Shown here: in pieces, positions 63,578 to 64,000 of the stretch | Position numbering within the stretch: position 1 is the stretch's first letter | Layout: each line of letters begins with the position of its first letter | Source of the DNA: Flavobacteriia bacterium 40-80 | GTDB lineage: Bacteria; Bacteroidota; Bacteroidia; Flavobacteriales_D; Crocinitomicaceae | Direction: 5' to 3' | Length of the DNA: 64,000 bases | Assembly (NCBI GenBank): GCA_001899145.1 | Contig: MKVF01000021.1 | Span: 124,001-188,000 of the forward strand | The notes under the pieces: generated by a model | Database searches by the model: none | What the model was told of the DNA's origin: nothing | Seen by the model: only the letters and a program-made list of their open reading frames with translations | Program-made: the position numbers and the translations under genes

Positions 63578-64000
63578 ATGATTTTAGTCACGGGAGGTAC
63601 AGGCTTACTCGGCAGTCATCTGCTCTATGCGCTGACCGGCAAAGGATATGCTGTCAGAGCGATTTACCGTGACGCTTCCAGAATTGAAATCGTTCGAAAA
63701 ATATTTTCATCTTATAATCCTACCGATATAGAGGAGCTGATGAACAGAATTGAATGGGTAAAGGCCGATATTCTGGATCTCCCGCTGATGGAAGAAGTTT
63801 TTACCGGCATCGAAACAGTTTATCATCTGGCAGCTGTCGTTTCATACGAGCAGCGTGATTTTTCAAAAATGATGAAAATAAACCGGGAAGGAACTGCAAA
63901 CATGGTGAATCTGGCGTTGGATTTCGGAGTAAAAAAATTCTGCCATGTTTCTTCCACCTCTACGGTTTCAATTAACTACGAAAACAGGAAAGCGCCGTTG
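63578..64000 (+). CDS. NAD-dependent epimerase/dehydratase, 3' end outside the window
   Basis: The ATG at 63578 starts an open reading frame that continues past the window end. The visible 141 residues form the Rossmann fold of extended short-chain dehydrogenases: ILVTGGTGLLGSHLL (GxxGxxG, residues 2-16), VYHLAAVVSYEQRD, KINREGTANMVNLAL and KKFCHVSSTSTV with the likely active-site Ser region. The downstream Tyr-xxx-Lys pair has not been reached. Dihydroflavonol-reductase/nucleotide-sugar-epimerase-like; substrate unknown. Confidence 0.85.
   Translation, partial: MILVTGGTGLLGSHLLYALTGKGYAVRAIYRDASRIEIVRKIFSSYNPTDIEELMNRIEWVKADILDLPLMEEVFTGIETVYHLAAVVSYEQRDFSKMMKINREGTANMVNLALDFGVKKFCHVSSTSTVSINYENRKAPL

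Overview
The window is a 64-kb chromosomal segment of a member of the Bacteroidota, most probably the order Flavobacteriales; a Fluviicola- or Crocinitomicaceae-like genome would fit, but that finer placement is a guess. The evidence is the type IX secretion (T9SS) C-terminal sorting domains on several large secreted proteins, promoters of the Bacteroidota form TTTG-N19-TAnnTTTG instead of E. coli-like ones, A-rich leaders with few clear Shine-Dalgarno sites, moderately AT-rich DNA, and family-specific genes (ATP-type PEP carboxykinase, GH3-like protein, lipoproteins, YwqK/MORN protein). No phage, insertion sequence, rRNA operon or CRISPR array is visible. The only RNA gene recognised is a tRNA-Thr(TGT).

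Layout. 1-7.5 kb: three large secreted T9SS cargo proteins, the last built of six almost identical 71-residue repeats. 8.2-12.3 kb: a tightly packed cluster that reads as a nitric-oxide / Fe-S damage response: an Rrf2 (NsrR-like) regulator, a small membrane protein, a group III truncated haemoglobin, a second membrane protein, a tryptophan 2,3-dioxygenase, a methyltransferase and the Ric (YtfE/ScdA) di-iron repair protein. The regulator and the operon carry the same operator-like sequence. 12.5-31.7 kb: mainly housekeeping genes (YraN, MORN protein, LysE exporter, AspRS, cystathionine synthase/lyase, thymidine kinase, M28 peptidase, YgiQ radical SAM protein, PEP carboxykinase, GlyRS), with a 14-bp minisatellite at 22.8 kb. 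31.8-46.2 kb: a cyclophilin-FKBP fusion, two polytopic glycosyltransferase-like membrane proteins, CoA-transferase subunit B, a GT2 glycosyltransferase, phosphoglycerate kinase, a GH3-family protein, a deoxynucleoside kinase and an MBOAT/AlgJ-like O-acetylation pair. 46.3-52.4 kb: an MBL-rhodanese protein, GyrB, a GH16 glycosidase, glutathione peroxidase and an OmpA protein.

53.2-61.4 kb is a metal-homeostasis island: a COG0523 zinc metallochaperone GTPase with a small partner, a flavoprotein with a Tat-like N-terminus, a His-rich lipoprotein, a Fur/Zur-family regulator, an MntR/DtxR-family regulator, a TonB-dependent receptor with a thioredoxin-like partner, and a TerC/Alx transporter. A 16-bp palindrome fills the -33/-7 spacer of the receptor promoter. 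A perfect 22-bp-arm palindrome precedes the lipoprotein, and related TTGCAA sites precede the GTPase operon. The window ends with EngB, small lipoprotein or secreted genes, an alkyltransferase-like protein lacking the catalytic cysteine, and the 5' part of an NAD-dependent epimerase gene.

The two regions most likely to hold something undescribed are the NO-type operon with its dioxygenase and two unassigned membrane proteins, and the doubly regulated metal island.
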